Origin: Pectobacterium aroidearum
Lineage (GTDB): Bacteria > Pseudomonadota > Gammaproteobacteria > Enterobacterales > Enterobacteriaceae
NCBI RefSeq assembly: GCF_041228105.1
Contig: NZ_CP166097.1
Coordinates: forward strand, 3,100,001-3,164,000
DNA: 64,000 bases
Direction of reading: 5' to 3'
Below the pieces are notes generated by a model, which made no database searches, was not told the origin of the DNA, and saw only the letters and a program-made list of their open reading frames with translations. Shown in pieces: positions 9,459 through 18,803 of this stretch. Within the stretch, counting starts at the first letter, position 1, and each line of letters starts with the position of its first letter. A program made the position numbers and the translations under genes.

Positions 9459-10304
9459 TTACTGTGCGGGCGCTGGCGTTTTCGCCTGCATCCACTCCGG
9501 CTTTTGGAACTGGCTATACATCAATGCCGGATCGTTGATCACTGCGGCATACGCAGGTCCTTCCACAATCGCTTTGGTATCTTTAACAAAGGGCTTATCG
9601 AGATCGTCGGTGCGTACGGCAATAATGTTCTTCAGGTTCTCATCCAGCGTTTCCAGCTTGATAGCCGATGACAGTTTCAGACCGGACGCCAGCGCGAAGT
9701 TACCGTTCACCAGCGAGGCCGTCACGCTATCCAGCGTGCGAGGCAGTTGCGCCGCCTCCATCGGTTTGAAGACCAACCCGCGCGGGTTTTCAAGAATATC
9801 CTTTTCCGAAGCTTTGGTCGGATCGATATCCGCCTTAATCGTAATCAGCCCCATCGATTGTAAGAAGCGCAGGCCGCGCGCCAGATTGGTGGCGTCGTTA
9901 GAGAGCGTGACGACATCCCCTTTCTTCAGTTCATCCAGCGATTTGATTTTCTTCGAGTAGAAGCCCATGCTGGCCGTCGGTACGGTAATCAACGGGGAAA
10001 TTTTTAGCCCTTTATCAGCGGCGAATTTTTCCAGATACAGCGTATGCTGGAAAAGGTTGGCATCGATGCTGCCATTAGCCAACGCCAGATTGGGCTGAAC
10101 GTAATCGCTGAATTCGCGCACGACGACCTTGTAGCCTTTCTTCACCAGCTCAGGTTTGATCGCCAGATTCACCATATCGCCATACGGCCCTGGCGCCACG
10201 CCAAATGTGATCGTCTGTGGATCGCTGCTGGCCATCGCCAGTTGCATACCAGCAGCAAGCAGTGTGATGCCCAGAGCGGCGCGAACAGAATGCGTCAATT
10301 TCAT
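9459..10304 (-). CDS. metQ: MetQ/NlpA-family periplasmic binding protein
   Basis: Solute-binding component of the importer. The 281-residue precursor has a signal peptide (MKLTHSVRAALGITLLAAG) with a likely signal-peptidase I site AMA|SS near residue 26, then FGVAPGPYGDMVNLAIKP, the family's N-terminal motif. Most MetQ proteins are lipoproteins with a lipobox cysteine; this one contains no cysteine at all, so it should be a soluble periplasmic protein. It is the first gene of the operon. It could bind methionine or another amino acid. Confidence 0.9.
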   Translation of the reverse strand: MKLTHSVRAALGITLLAAGMQLAMASSDPQTITFGVAPGPYGDMVNLAIKPELVKKGYKVVVREFSDYVQPNLALANGSIDANLFQHTLYLEKFAADKGLKISPLITVPTASMGFYSKKIKSLDELKKGDVVTLSNDATNLARGLRFLQSMGLITIKADIDPTKASEKDILENPRGLVFKPMEAAQLPRTLDSVTASLVNGNFALASGLKLSSAIKLETLDENLKNIIAVRTDDLDKPFVKDTKAIVEGPAYAAVINDPALMYSQFQKPEWMQAKTPAPAQ

Positions 10305-10335
10305 TGTGTAACTTTCCTGTCTGAATGTAACTTGC

Positions 10336-10355
10336 TGTCATTATTAAGAATGACA
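10336..10355. promoter_or_regulatory. Inverted repeat upstream of metQ
   Basis: TGTCATT (10336-10342) and AATGACA (10349-10355) form a 7-bp inverted repeat with a 6-base spacer, some 30 bases before the metQ start in the metQ/gstB divergent region. It does not look like tandem MetJ boxes (AGACGTCT). It may be an operator. Confidence 0.45.
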
Positions 10356-10448
10356 AGTTAAATCATAAAGACTAAAAAGGCATATCATTATTTCTCATCA
10401 ACTGCTGCGGATAACCGGGGCAGGCTTCACGAAGAAAGAGGGGCAAGT

Positions 10449-11066
10449 ATGATAACGATTTGGGGTCGTGATAACTCGACCAACGTAAAGAAGGTCCTGT
10501 GGTGTGCAGAAGAACTGGCGCTGCCTTATCAGCATATTGCGGCGGGTGGACAATTCGGTCTTAACCATGAAGCCGATTATCTGGCGATGAACCCGAATGG
10601 CCTCATCCCCTGTTTGCGAGACGGCGATCTGGTGCTGTGGGAATCCAACACCATCGTACGTTATCTGGCGGCGCAGTATGGGCAGGATTCGCTGTATCTC
10701 GCGGATGCAGGCAAACGCGCCAGTGCTGAAAAATGGATGGACTGGGCAAGCGCCCTCGCCGTCTCCTTCGGACCGGTGTTCATTAATATGGTGCGCGTCG
10801 CGCCGGAAAAACGCGATATGGCCTTAGTACAGAAGGGCATCGCCGAATGCGAACGCCTGTTCGATATTGTCGATACCGTTCTGGCTAATCAGCCGTGGCT
10901 ATCCGGCGAACAGTTTGGTGTTGGCGATATTCCACTCGGTTGTATTGTCTACGGCTGGCTGAATATGCCGATTAAGCAGCAGTCGCATCCGCATCTGGGG
11001 CGCTGGTATCAGCAACTCACCGAACGTTCGGCTTATCAGAAGCACGTCATGATTCCGCTGTCTTAA
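10449..11066 (+). CDS. gstB: Glutathione S-transferase GstB
   Basis: Cytosolic glutathione transferase. The 205-residue protein opens MITIWGRDNSTNVKKVL, essentially the E. coli GstB (YliJ) N-terminus with its Ser/Asn catalytic region. It has a thioredoxin-like domain with NPNGLIPCL and WESNTIVRYLA (residues about 50-75), and a helical C-terminal domain ending LGRWYQQLTER. Neighbours yliI and dacC are the same as in E. coli, which supports orthology. It is convergent with yliI and shares a terminator hairpin with it. Confidence 0.93.
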   Translation: MITIWGRDNSTNVKKVLWCAEELALPYQHIAAGGQFGLNHEADYLAMNPNGLIPCLRDGDLVLWESNTIVRYLAAQYGQDSLYLADAGKRASAEKWMDWASALAVSFGPVFINMVRVAPEKRDMALVQKGIAECERLFDIVDTVLANQPWLSGEQFGVGDIPLGCIVYGWLNMPIKQQSHPHLGRWYQQLTERSAYQKHVMIPLS

Positions 11067-11072
11067 GTGAAG

Positions 11073-11092
11073 CAGGCACCGCAAGGTGCCTG
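11073..11092. terminator. Shared terminator between gstB and yliI
   Basis: An 8-bp perfect stem CAGGCACC/GGTGCCTG with loop GCAA lies in the 31-base gap between the two convergent genes and is followed on the plus strand by ATTTCTT. Confidence 0.8.
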
Positions 11093-11097
11093 ATTTC

Positions 11098-12264
11098 TTA
11101 CTCCAGTCCGACTTTCAGTAATTTGCCATTGTCATGATCGGTCAGTAAATAGAGGTAGCCATCAGGCCCCAGCCTTACCTCACGAATACGTTCACCGCGA
11201 TCGCTCAGCAAGCGCTCTTGTGAAGCGACTTTGTCGCCATCAAGCGTCAGACGAATCAGGTTCTTCTCTGCCAGCGCACCGATAAACACTGAGTTTTTCC
11301 ATTGTGGGAAACGATCGCTGTTATAAAAGGCCATGCCGCTGATGCCCGGTGATTTCTCCCAATAGAAATCAGGGTTCGCCATCCCTTCGATCTCTTTTCC
11401 TTTCGCTTCTGGAATCTTCAACCCGGAATAGTTAATGCCGTGTGTCGCAATCGGCCAGCCGTAATTTGCTCCCGCTTTAGGGATGTTGATTTCATCGCCG
11501 CCTTTCGGGCCGTGTTCATTTTCCCACAGCACGCCAGACCACGGGTTAATCGCCAATCCTTGTGGATTACGGTGTCCGTAGGACCAGATTTCCGGCCGCG
11601 CGTTAGGCGTGTTCACAAACGGGTTATCGGACGGTACTTTACCCTCCGCCGTCAGGCGAACAATCTTGCCCTGTAGTTTATCCAGATCCTGTGCGGTCGG
11701 ACGCTCGTTGTTTTCACCCAGCGCGATAAACAGGTGCCCTTGTCGATCAAAAGCCAGCTTGCCGCCGAAGTGGTTACCCGTCGACAGCTTCGGTTCCTGC
11801 CGGAAGAAGACCGTAAAATTCTCTAACCGTTTATTATCCTCGGAGAGTGTGCCATAGCCGACAGCGGTTCCCGCTTTACCATCGCTCCCCTCTTCGGCAA
11901 AGCTCAGGTAGATGCGCCGATTCTGCGCAAAATCTGGTGATAGCGCGACTTCCAGTAATCCACCTTGTGATTTAGCGAAAACCTTCGGGACGCCAGCGAT
12001 CGGCGCAGACAGCGCGCTCCCCGCTTTCCACAAGCGTAAATGCCCGGCACGTTCTGTAATCAGAATCCCCTGATTCTCCGGTAAAAACGCTAATGACCAC
12101 GGGTGGTCCAGCTTATCCTGCAATTCCGTCACCTTCGGTTCCGCCGCTACTAGCTGGCTGGAAAACAGCAGCGTCACGCTAAGCAGCAGCCAATGAGGCG
12201 CAGCAGAAAATCGTCGTAACCGGGTGTGTGAAGCAGAATTGCGAGGCATGGGGCAATAGGACAT
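11098..12264 (-). CDS. yliI: PQQ-dependent aldose sugar dehydrogenase YliI
   Basis: Soluble quinoprotein of the GDH-B/Asd family that oxidises aldose sugars in the periplasm using PQQ. The 388-residue product has an N-terminal export signal (LLLSVTLLFSSQLVAAEP), then a six-bladed propeller with ITERAGHLRLW, STGNHFGGKLAFD, GHRNPQGLAINP and NEHGPKGGDEINIP. The start at 12264 (GGAG about 10 bases away) is preferred over an upstream extension of 46 codons. Order yliI-gstB matches E. coli. Expression probably starts in the long AT-rich gap to the right. Confidence 0.93.
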   Translation of the reverse strand: MSYCPMPRNSASHTRLRRFSAAPHWLLLSVTLLFSSQLVAAEPKVTELQDKLDHPWSLAFLPENQGILITERAGHLRLWKAGSALSAPIAGVPKVFAKSQGGLLEVALSPDFAQNRRIYLSFAEEGSDGKAGTAVGYGTLSEDNKRLENFTVFFRQEPKLSTGNHFGGKLAFDRQGHLFIALGENNERPTAQDLDKLQGKIVRLTAEGKVPSDNPFVNTPNARPEIWSYGHRNPQGLAINPWSGVLWENEHGPKGGDEINIPKAGANYGWPIATHGINYSGLKIPEAKGKEIEGMANPDFYWEKSPGISGMAFYNSDRFPQWKNSVFIGALAEKNLIRLTLDGDKVASQERLLSDRGERIREVRLGPDGYLYLLTDHDNGKLLKVGLE

Positions 12265-12963
12265 AGCGTTGTCTCCATCCAACAAAAGTCCTGTAAATTT
12301 AGGCGGCATGCGATGTTTGTGCAAAAAAAAAAAGTTACGACAAGCCAGTGAGTGGAAACTTTTGACCTCATATCTACACGCTTCTATTTTTCTCTTTACC
12401 ATCTTTCTAAAATTATAATTATTTAGAATCCAGATCCTAATATTGTGTGAAATATAGAAACCATTTCTAATTCAATTAAAAACATGCCAACACTCAGAAA
12501 TGTGCATAAAATGCGGTTGTTGAAATATTCATTTGCAACAAACATTAGCATAAGATACGATTTTTTCGTATTCATATAAAAATCAATAAATCAAACCCAC
12601 ATAATTAAACATCAAAAAAACACAACAAGCCATTTATACAATGGTTGTTCTTAAATTAAAAACAATAATAAAAAAACACACCACTATTAATAGATTCAAC
12701 AAAGGAAATAAAACACCTCATCACCATACAACCCAACACCTTAAAGATTAATTTGATAAAAAATCAATACCTTATAAATTACATTCAGCATAACTCAAGC
12801 ATCACACGCAATGCTTAATGCTTTGACTGCTTGATCCAGAAAAATCTATTTTAACAAGCATTAAAAACACATCCATTAATAATGGTAAATTGTAAGTCGT
12901 TCATTAACTTGACGAGTCTGTGACGTACGTCACATCAAAATCCTAATAGCAAGGAGTGCATAT
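12265..12963. other. AT-rich leader between yliI and the GT8 cluster
   Basis: About 700 bases without a credible gene. The part from 12400 to 12900 is visibly much richer in A and T than its surroundings, with A-runs and few G. The region holds the divergent promoters of yliI and the glycosyltransferase cluster, a small inverted repeat AAGCAT/ATGCTT near 12798-12817, and a perfect CRP-type palindrome at 12919-12934. Such composition is typical of H-NS-bound, acquired DNA; that is inference. Confidence 0.65.
12919..12934. promoter_or_regulatory. Perfect CRP-type palindrome before the GT8 cluster
   Basis: TGTGACGTACGTCACA is a perfect 16-bp palindrome with both CRP half-sites (TGTGA, N6, TCACA). 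It ends 29 bases before the start codon and 17 bases before the ribosome binding site. A class I or II activator site here would put the transcript start at or inside the gene, so it more likely represses or blocks an upstream promoter, unless an unseen geometry applies. Confidence 0.7.
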
Positions 12964-14796
12964 ATGGATCAAAAAGGCCAAGATTTACTTATTCCACACG
13001 ATAGTTTATTACCACATCCCACAGAACATATTAGAATAGAACCAGCTATTCACCCTGTAAAAGAATTTTATTCCATTACACAACCAATTCAGGATATTCA
13101 CTCGGAAGTATTTAAAACATTGCTCAATAGACATGATGCAAAGGAAGTGATTGAAATAATACGGCAGAGAATGCCAGAACTGACTTTAGCTCATGTGTCA
13201 GCCCACTATTTACAACTCTGCCTGATGTACGGTGCCGATCGCGGTGTGGCCAACCTGTTTCAAAAGATCAGAATGCGCTACAACCGAAGCACTCATCATA
13301 ATCTTGTTAATGTCGCAACACGTTTGATTAACAACAGTTTCATGAACGAGGCTAATACGATTATTTTGCACTTATCAGAGTTCGCTAGTCGGCATCCAGC
13401 TCAACGTATTTTGCGCTTAAAATACCTGTTTGCCCTCGAACAACTTGATGAGCTAAGCGAGATGTTTAAAGACATCCCATTAAGGGATTACCAAACCTCT
13501 GACGAACTGATTGCACTTCGAGTCAAATATGACTGTGTCATGGGGAACCCATCTGCTGGCCTGGAATGGTTAATCGCATTAGCACCTCTCGACACACTTC
13601 CTCCCCGCTTACTCCAGTGGGCGGTGGACTGCATGACGACACTAGAACGGTACGAGGAGGCGGTCCCCTTACTGGAGGCGTGGTTTAGCCTTGATTTCTC
13701 TTATCGAAGAGATACCAAGCGCGTACTGCGGGTGGCAGAAAAAACGGGGGAAACCCCCAGATTGGTGCTGGCTATCGAACGCCTCCATGGCTGGTTTACC
13801 TGCCCTGATTTGGTCCGCTTACGCACGACGCTGCTTCAGGCTTATTCCCCTCCACACCCCGTTCAAATTAGCGGGACCTCTCCAACAGTCAACGGCCCGA
13901 CATGCGGAGATGCCGCGCTACAGCCAACGAAGCCTCTCTCTGAATATGCCATATTTTTCTGTACTGACGCCGACTTTAGTCTTCCAGCCGTTGTGGCATT
14001 AACATCGCTGGCGATGTCGATAGGTGGTGCCAATAATCTCCCCGACATCTATATTTTTGTTCCGCCTGAAATTCGCCCGCTTTGGGAACGTATTGCCGAG
14101 CGATTCACGTCAGCATTTCCAATTATAACGCTACGAATTGTTTCGACCTTACAGATGGATCTGGATGAAGTCCGTGCGCAATTTGGTTTCTATAACGTCG
14201 GTGAGACATTGAGCACAACCACCTACACGCGATTCTACGCGAGCCGCTATTTACACTATATCGGCGTGACCCGTGCGCTTTATCTCGACTCTGATATTGT
14301 GATCCTGCATTCGCCCTTATCCCTGCTCTATGAGGATATGCAGGGGTTCCCATTGGCTGCGCGTACTGACCGAAATACTCCGTTGATAAAGCGCGCTATC
14401 CGGCTACATCGGATCGCCAATGAACGTTATTTTAATGCTGGAGTGATACTGTTTGATCTGACACATCCCGCCATGATCTCTACCATCAACACTGCAATTA
14501 CGTATAGCAAACAAGGAAATAGCCCGTTACTTTTTCTCGATCAATGCGCGTTGAATAAAGCCATTTCCGGGCTTTATCTGGCACTGGATGAGCGCTACAA
14601 CAGGTTCATACCACCAAGTAGCGCTACACAAGTGATAGAGGACAACACCGTCATTATGCACTTCATTGAAACCCCTAAGCCCTGGCAAGCGGGCTACGCT
14701 GGCCAGGGACTCACGATATGGGGTGAATACCAACGCCACGCAATACGCATAATCGGCGATGAAATTTTTTGTTCTAGCCCGGTTTGTCCCTCATGA
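12964..14796 (+). CDS. Helical-repeat / GT8 glycosyltransferase paralogue 1
   Basis: Two-part protein of 610 residues with no signal peptide or membrane segment. Residues about 45-290 are all-helical, with repeated motifs such as YLQLCLMYGADRGVANLF and YEEAVPLLEAWFSLDF that resemble TPR/Sel1-like packing. From about residue 328 (YAIFFCTD) it is a GT8-type, retaining, nucleotide-sugar transferase fold: metal-binding DSD at 442-444 in LYLDSDIVI, RYFNAGVILFDL, DQCALNKA at 526-533 and the end motif MHFIETPKPW at 565-574. The start is ATG after AAGGAG. It is the first of three tandem paralogues and an ABC exporter. Acceptor and donor sugar are unknown; cytosolic action is inferred. Confidence 0.85.
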   Translation: MDQKGQDLLIPHDSLLPHPTEHIRIEPAIHPVKEFYSITQPIQDIHSEVFKTLLNRHDAKEVIEIIRQRMPELTLAHVSAHYLQLCLMYGADRGVANLFQKIRMRYNRSTHHNLVNVATRLINNSFMNEANTIILHLSEFASRHPAQRILRLKYLFALEQLDELSEMFKDIPLRDYQTSDELIALRVKYDCVMGNPSAGLEWLIALAPLDTLPPRLLQWAVDCMTTLERYEEAVPLLEAWFSLDFSYRRDTKRVLRVAEKTGETPRLVLAIERLHGWFTCPDLVRLRTTLLQAYSPPHPVQISGTSPTVNGPTCGDAALQPTKPLSEYAIFFCTDADFSLPAVVALTSLAMSIGGANNLPDIYIFVPPEIRPLWERIAERFTSAFPIITLRIVSTLQMDLDEVRAQFGFYNVGETLSTTTYTRFYASRYLHYIGVTRALYLDSDIVILHSPLSLLYEDMQGFPLAARTDRNTPLIKRAIRLHRIANERYFNAGVILFDLTHPAMISTINTAITYSKQGNSPLLFLDQCALNKAISGLYLALDERYNRFIPPSSATQVIEDNTVIMHFIETPKPWQAGYAGQGLTIWGEYQRHAIRIIGDEIFCSSPVCPS

Positions 14797-14867
14797 AAGG
14801 TGAGAACTTTTAATAAAAATAAACATTCAGGAACACCAGAGCGCTTCAAATATTCTATCGACGCAAT

Positions 14868-14894
14868 AGGTGAAATCCCATCGTGATTTCACCT
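14868..14894 (+). other. Hairpin in the first intercistronic gap of the GT8 cluster
   Basis: AGGTGAAATC (14868-14877) pairs perfectly with GATTTCACCT (14885-14894), with a 7-base loop and no T-tract after it. It lies in the 201-base gap between paralogues 1 and 2 and could stabilise or process the transcript. Confidence 0.65.
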
Positions 14895-14997
14895 GATTAA
14901 CGATACAGGTAATACAACTGCGCGCGGATAGCGCTGGCCGTCATTTCATGAGGCGGCTGTACCAATTCACGATATCCGCAAATTAAGGAGTGCAGAG

Positions 14998-16845
14998 ATG
15001 GCGGCACAAGAAAAGGATTTTGTTTCCTCACATCATACCGGAGGGCCCGTTGTACCGCCCTTTGTTTCAGATCATTTACCGGCTAACCGAATGGCCGGGC
15101 CTACGGCTAGCAGTGCCATAACCGATGCCTATTTCGGTACTGAGATAGGCAGAATATTACTTAATCTGCACGACGCCAGCATCGCGTTTGCTGCGCTGCA
15201 ACAGAATAATGCAGGTGTTTCTCCGGTTACGTTGACAACCGGTTACCTACAACTATGCCTCCGTTATGGTGCCGATCAAGGTGTCGCCCGCTTGCTAAAG
15301 AGCGTGCAAATGGCATACGTGCATAGCTGTTATCACGCGCTGATCGGTGTCGCAACTCGTCTCATCAATGCAGGTCTGATGTCCGACGCCGAATCGGTCA
15401 TTGCACACTTATGTAAGTTCACGGGGCCGACTGCAGAGATTAGGATTCTCCGTTTAAAATTCCTGTTTAAGGCTGCACAGTTCGACGAGTTGCACAAACA
15501 ATTTGCCCATATTCCGTTACGGGATTATCGGATCAATGCGGAACTTCTTATGCTGCGTGTTCGATACGAGTGTATTACAGGAAGACCCGATGCCGGGCTC
15601 ACATGGCTGGACGAGTTCGGCCCTCGCAACACGCTACCTGTCGATCTCATGTGGTCAGCGGCACAATGTCTGAACGAACTCGGCAAATTTGAAGATGCCT
15701 TAGCTTTACTTGAGGTGTGGATCAGCCTCGATTTCTCTTTTAAGGATCACGCGGAACTGGTGCTGAATACCGCGTCAAAAAGCAGTGGCACCTTGAGGCT
15801 CGTGCGGGCTATCGAGGCATCACATGGCTGGTTCACTTCGCTCGACCTGTTACACCTGCGTACCGCATTACTCCAAACAATTGAAGCACGCCATTCTGCT
15901 CATGCAAAAGTGACTTCTGTTGATGAAAAGCAGAGCATCAGAGAGCTCGACTTCCCCTACGCCAACGGCATGATATCCATGACGACCCCAAGGCAAAGAC
16001 ACGCTATTTTCTTATGTGCTGATACCGCATATAACGTTCCAGCGCTGGTAGCGCTAACCTCGTTGGCAATGTCGATTGCACAGGCTAATCCTCCCCCCGA
16101 CATTTATATGTTTGTTCTGCCTGAAACGCATGAAATCTGGAGCCAGATCGCACATTGTTTTGCCAAAAAATTTCCTCTGACAGTAAAAATTGTATCGACA
16201 TTACAGATGGATCTCGATGAAAGCCGAGCGCACTACGGGTTTCAAAACTACGGAAAAATGCTGAGCATCACCGCGTACGCCCGGCTTTACGCAAGCCGCT
16301 ATTTGCAAGGACTTGGTATTACACGCGCACTGTATTTAGACTCCGATGTTGTTATCCGCCGTTCACCACTTGGTTTGCTACATATGGACATGGGAGGGTA
16401 TCCCCTCGCAGCACGTACTGAACGTGCACACCCAAGAATCAGCCGCGCGATTAAGCTGCACGGTATTCCCAACGGCCGCTATTTTAACTCTGGTATTTTG
16501 CTGCTTGATTTCCAGCATCCGGCAACGCAATCAACGCTAAATACGGCCATCGCTTATAGCGAGCAACTCGACAACAAGCTGCTCTATCTAGATCAATGTG
16601 CGCTGAACAAAGCCATTCAGGGGCTGTATCTGGATTTGGATGAAAAATTTAACTGGTTCATTGTTCCTGACGATTCTGCCCATCCTCAAGACGAGGATGC
16701 CGCGATCATGCATTTTATCAGCACGCCGAAACCCTGGGATCTTAACTACAGCGGGAGAGGAGCAACACTTTGGGCCGACTACAAACATCATGCAATACAG
16801 GTGATCGGCGAGGGTATTTTTTACGCCATAAGCAAGGTGGCATGA
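14998..16845 (+). CDS. Helical-repeat / GT8 glycosyltransferase paralogue 2
   Basis: The 615-residue protein is homologous to its neighbours along its whole length. The helical domain (about 50-300) keeps YLQLCLRYGADQGVARLL, ATRLINAGLMSDAESVI and IPLRDYRINAELLMLRVRY. A variable linker follows. The GT8 domain starts near H335 (HAIFLCADTAY), with DSD at 448-450 in LYLDSDVVI, RYFNSGILLLDF, LDQCALNKAI and MHFISTPKPW. All GT8 landmarks are present, so it should be active. The start ATG follows AAGGAGTGCAGAG, nearly the same leader as paralogue 1. Donor and acceptor are unknown. Confidence 0.85.
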   Translation: MAAQEKDFVSSHHTGGPVVPPFVSDHLPANRMAGPTASSAITDAYFGTEIGRILLNLHDASIAFAALQQNNAGVSPVTLTTGYLQLCLRYGADQGVARLLKSVQMAYVHSCYHALIGVATRLINAGLMSDAESVIAHLCKFTGPTAEIRILRLKFLFKAAQFDELHKQFAHIPLRDYRINAELLMLRVRYECITGRPDAGLTWLDEFGPRNTLPVDLMWSAAQCLNELGKFEDALALLEVWISLDFSFKDHAELVLNTASKSSGTLRLVRAIEASHGWFTSLDLLHLRTALLQTIEARHSAHAKVTSVDEKQSIRELDFPYANGMISMTTPRQRHAIFLCADTAYNVPALVALTSLAMSIAQANPPPDIYMFVLPETHEIWSQIAHCFAKKFPLTVKIVSTLQMDLDESRAHYGFQNYGKMLSITAYARLYASRYLQGLGITRALYLDSDVVIRRSPLGLLHMDMGGYPLAARTERAHPRISRAIKLHGIPNGRYFNSGILLLDFQHPATQSTLNTAIAYSEQLDNKLLYLDQCALNKAIQGLYLDLDEKFNWFIVPDDSAHPQDEDAAIMHFISTPKPWDLNYSGRGATLWADYKHHAIQVIGEGIFYAISKVA

Positions 16846-16927
16846 CGATGAGCAGATATTGACCGCTGCCAATGAATCATGTGTTTGGTATCGATTTTGG
16901 AAAACCAACAACGCAAGGAACGCAGAT

Positions 16928-18736
16928 ATGCCTAAACAAGATCGGAACTTAGTACTTTCAAACCATACACCGCAGCCAGAGAGACAATCAATGGTGGCAG
17001 CATCTTCTCTTGCCAATAGCACACTGCGTGGCGATATTCATGCTGAGATATTCAAAACACTTCTCAACCAGCATGATACTGACGAGGTGATGTTTGCACT
17101 ACAGCAACAAATGCCGCTTTCATCAGGTATTCTGGCTACCCGCTATGTGGAAATCTGCCTGCAGTATGGTGCTGACAGTGGGGTAGCCAGGCTTTTTCAG
17201 CGCACACCCGTCGCCTACTCCTCCAGTCACTACTACAGCCTTGTCGGCACCACAAACCGCCTGCTCGATGCCGGACAATTAGAAGAAGCTAATGCCATCA
17301 TTTCACATTTATCAGAGTTTGCTGGCCAGCATCCAAATACCCGCATGCTTCACTTAAAGTACCTACTTAAAGGCCGGCGTTTTGAGGAACTTCGCCAGCA
17401 GCTCGAGAGCATTCCCGCTCGAGATTATAAGATGTCGGAAGCACTCGTAGCGCTTCGTACCCGCTATGAGTGCACTATAGGCAATCCAGAAGCAGGGCTG
17501 GCATGGTTGGCCGACCTTGGCCCACTTGAAACGCTATCGGCTAACCTTATTCATTGCGCCATCCAGTGCTTGATCAGTTTAGCGCGTTACAACGATGTTA
17601 TACCTTTGCTCGAAGCATGGTTTAACCTCGATTTTTCTTATCAGGAGGCCGCTAAGCGTATTTTGCTGGTTGCGACCCAGACTGGAGAAACCATCAGGCT
17701 GATACGCGCTATAGAGCAGCTGCACGGCTGGTTTACCTCACCTGATCTGATCCGCTTACGCACCGCGCTAATAACGTTAGATGCTACACAACGACGCATT
17801 CAGCGTGAGGACGACAAGGGGGATGAAACCGAAAGCACAAGCTTGACTGCATACTATCCGCTTGGCGTTTCTCTCTCACCACCCCATCCCGTTTCTGAAA
17901 ATGCCATTTTCTTCTGTGCCGATACGGCGTACACGGCTCCGGCTATCGTCGCCCTCATCTCGCTGGCAATCACCATCGAGCGTAGCGAAAATTTACCTGA
18001 CATCTATATTTTCGTGTTGCCGGAAGCACATGGTCTATGGGGACAACTCGCCAGCAGCATCAACAGTGAATTTCCGTCTTTGACGCTACGGGTAGTCTCA
18101 ACGTTGCAAATGCAACTTGATCAGAGCCGGGCACACTACGGGTTTAATTCCATGGGAGATATGCTGAGCACCATGGCATACGCTCGACTTTATGCCAGCC
18201 GTTATCTATCCCAATGTGGTGTAGCACGGGCCCTATATCTTGATTCCGATGTAGTTATCCAATCTTCACCGCTGCCACTGTTGTATATGAATATGGAAGA
18301 ATTTCCGTTGGCTGCGTGCCATGACCAGGTGGGTCCTCTGGTTGACCATGCGGTCACACTGCATGGTATCCCTAATGGCCGCTATTTTAACTCTGGCGTG
18401 ATGCTATTGGATTTCCATCACCCAGCTACATTACCCGCAATAGAAGCTGCGATTGCCTACAGTGAAGACACAGATAGCGTCCTTATTTTTCAAGATCAGT
18501 GCGCATTGAACAAAGCGATTCGTGGTCTCTATCTGACACTGGATGGAAAATATAACTGCTATATGCCTCCAGGTCGACCAATGAGCGCTATGTATGAAAA
18601 CGCGGCTATCGTCCATTTTGTCAGCACGCCCAAGCCGTGGCACCTGGCCTATTTAGGTCAAGGGACGGCACTTTGGTCTCGTTTTTATGACCATGCCGTG
18701 CGAATTGTCGGAAAAGATATTTTTCTCTCCCTCTAG
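16928..18736 (+). CDS. Helical-repeat / GT8 glycosyltransferase paralogue 3
   Basis: Third paralogue, 602 residues from the chosen start. The frame opens earlier, but ATG 16928 is preceded by AAGGAACGCAGAT, the initiation context shared with paralogues 1 and 2, and gives MPKQDRN. The N-terminal helical domain has YVEICLQYGADSGVARLF and ARYNDVIPLLEAWFNLDF. A linker around 285-320 is rich in charged residues. The GT8 domain starts near N325 (NAIFFCADTAY), with DSD at 439-441, RYFNSGVMLLDF, QDQCALNKAI and VHFVSTPKPW. It lies 82 bases after paralogue 2; a hairpin separates it from the ABC gene. Confidence 0.85.
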   Translation: MPKQDRNLVLSNHTPQPERQSMVAASSLANSTLRGDIHAEIFKTLLNQHDTDEVMFALQQQMPLSSGILATRYVEICLQYGADSGVARLFQRTPVAYSSSHYYSLVGTTNRLLDAGQLEEANAIISHLSEFAGQHPNTRMLHLKYLLKGRRFEELRQQLESIPARDYKMSEALVALRTRYECTIGNPEAGLAWLADLGPLETLSANLIHCAIQCLISLARYNDVIPLLEAWFNLDFSYQEAAKRILLVATQTGETIRLIRAIEQLHGWFTSPDLIRLRTALITLDATQRRIQREDDKGDETESTSLTAYYPLGVSLSPPHPVSENAIFFCADTAYTAPAIVALISLAITIERSENLPDIYIFVLPEAHGLWGQLASSINSEFPSLTLRVVSTLQMQLDQSRAHYGFNSMGDMLSTMAYARLYASRYLSQCGVARALYLDSDVVIQSSPLPLLYMNMEEFPLAACHDQVGPLVDHAVTLHGIPNGRYFNSGVMLLDFHHPATLPAIEAAIAYSEDTDSVLIFQDQCALNKAIRGLYLTLDGKYNCYMPPGRPMSAMYENAAIVHFVSTPKPWHLAYLGQGTALWSRFYDHAVRIVGKDIFLSL

Positions 18737-18803
18737 GACCCGGCTCTAAGCACGGTCTACCAGATTGAGCATAAATATAAACCTTCACGGGTTATCGCTA
18801 AAT

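Noticed and set aside
12403..12963. Possible small peptide gene (glycosylation substrate) ahead of the GT8 cluster
   Set aside because: Checked both strands by eye for a start with ribosome site; found none in the AT-rich leader or in the 14797-14997 gap.
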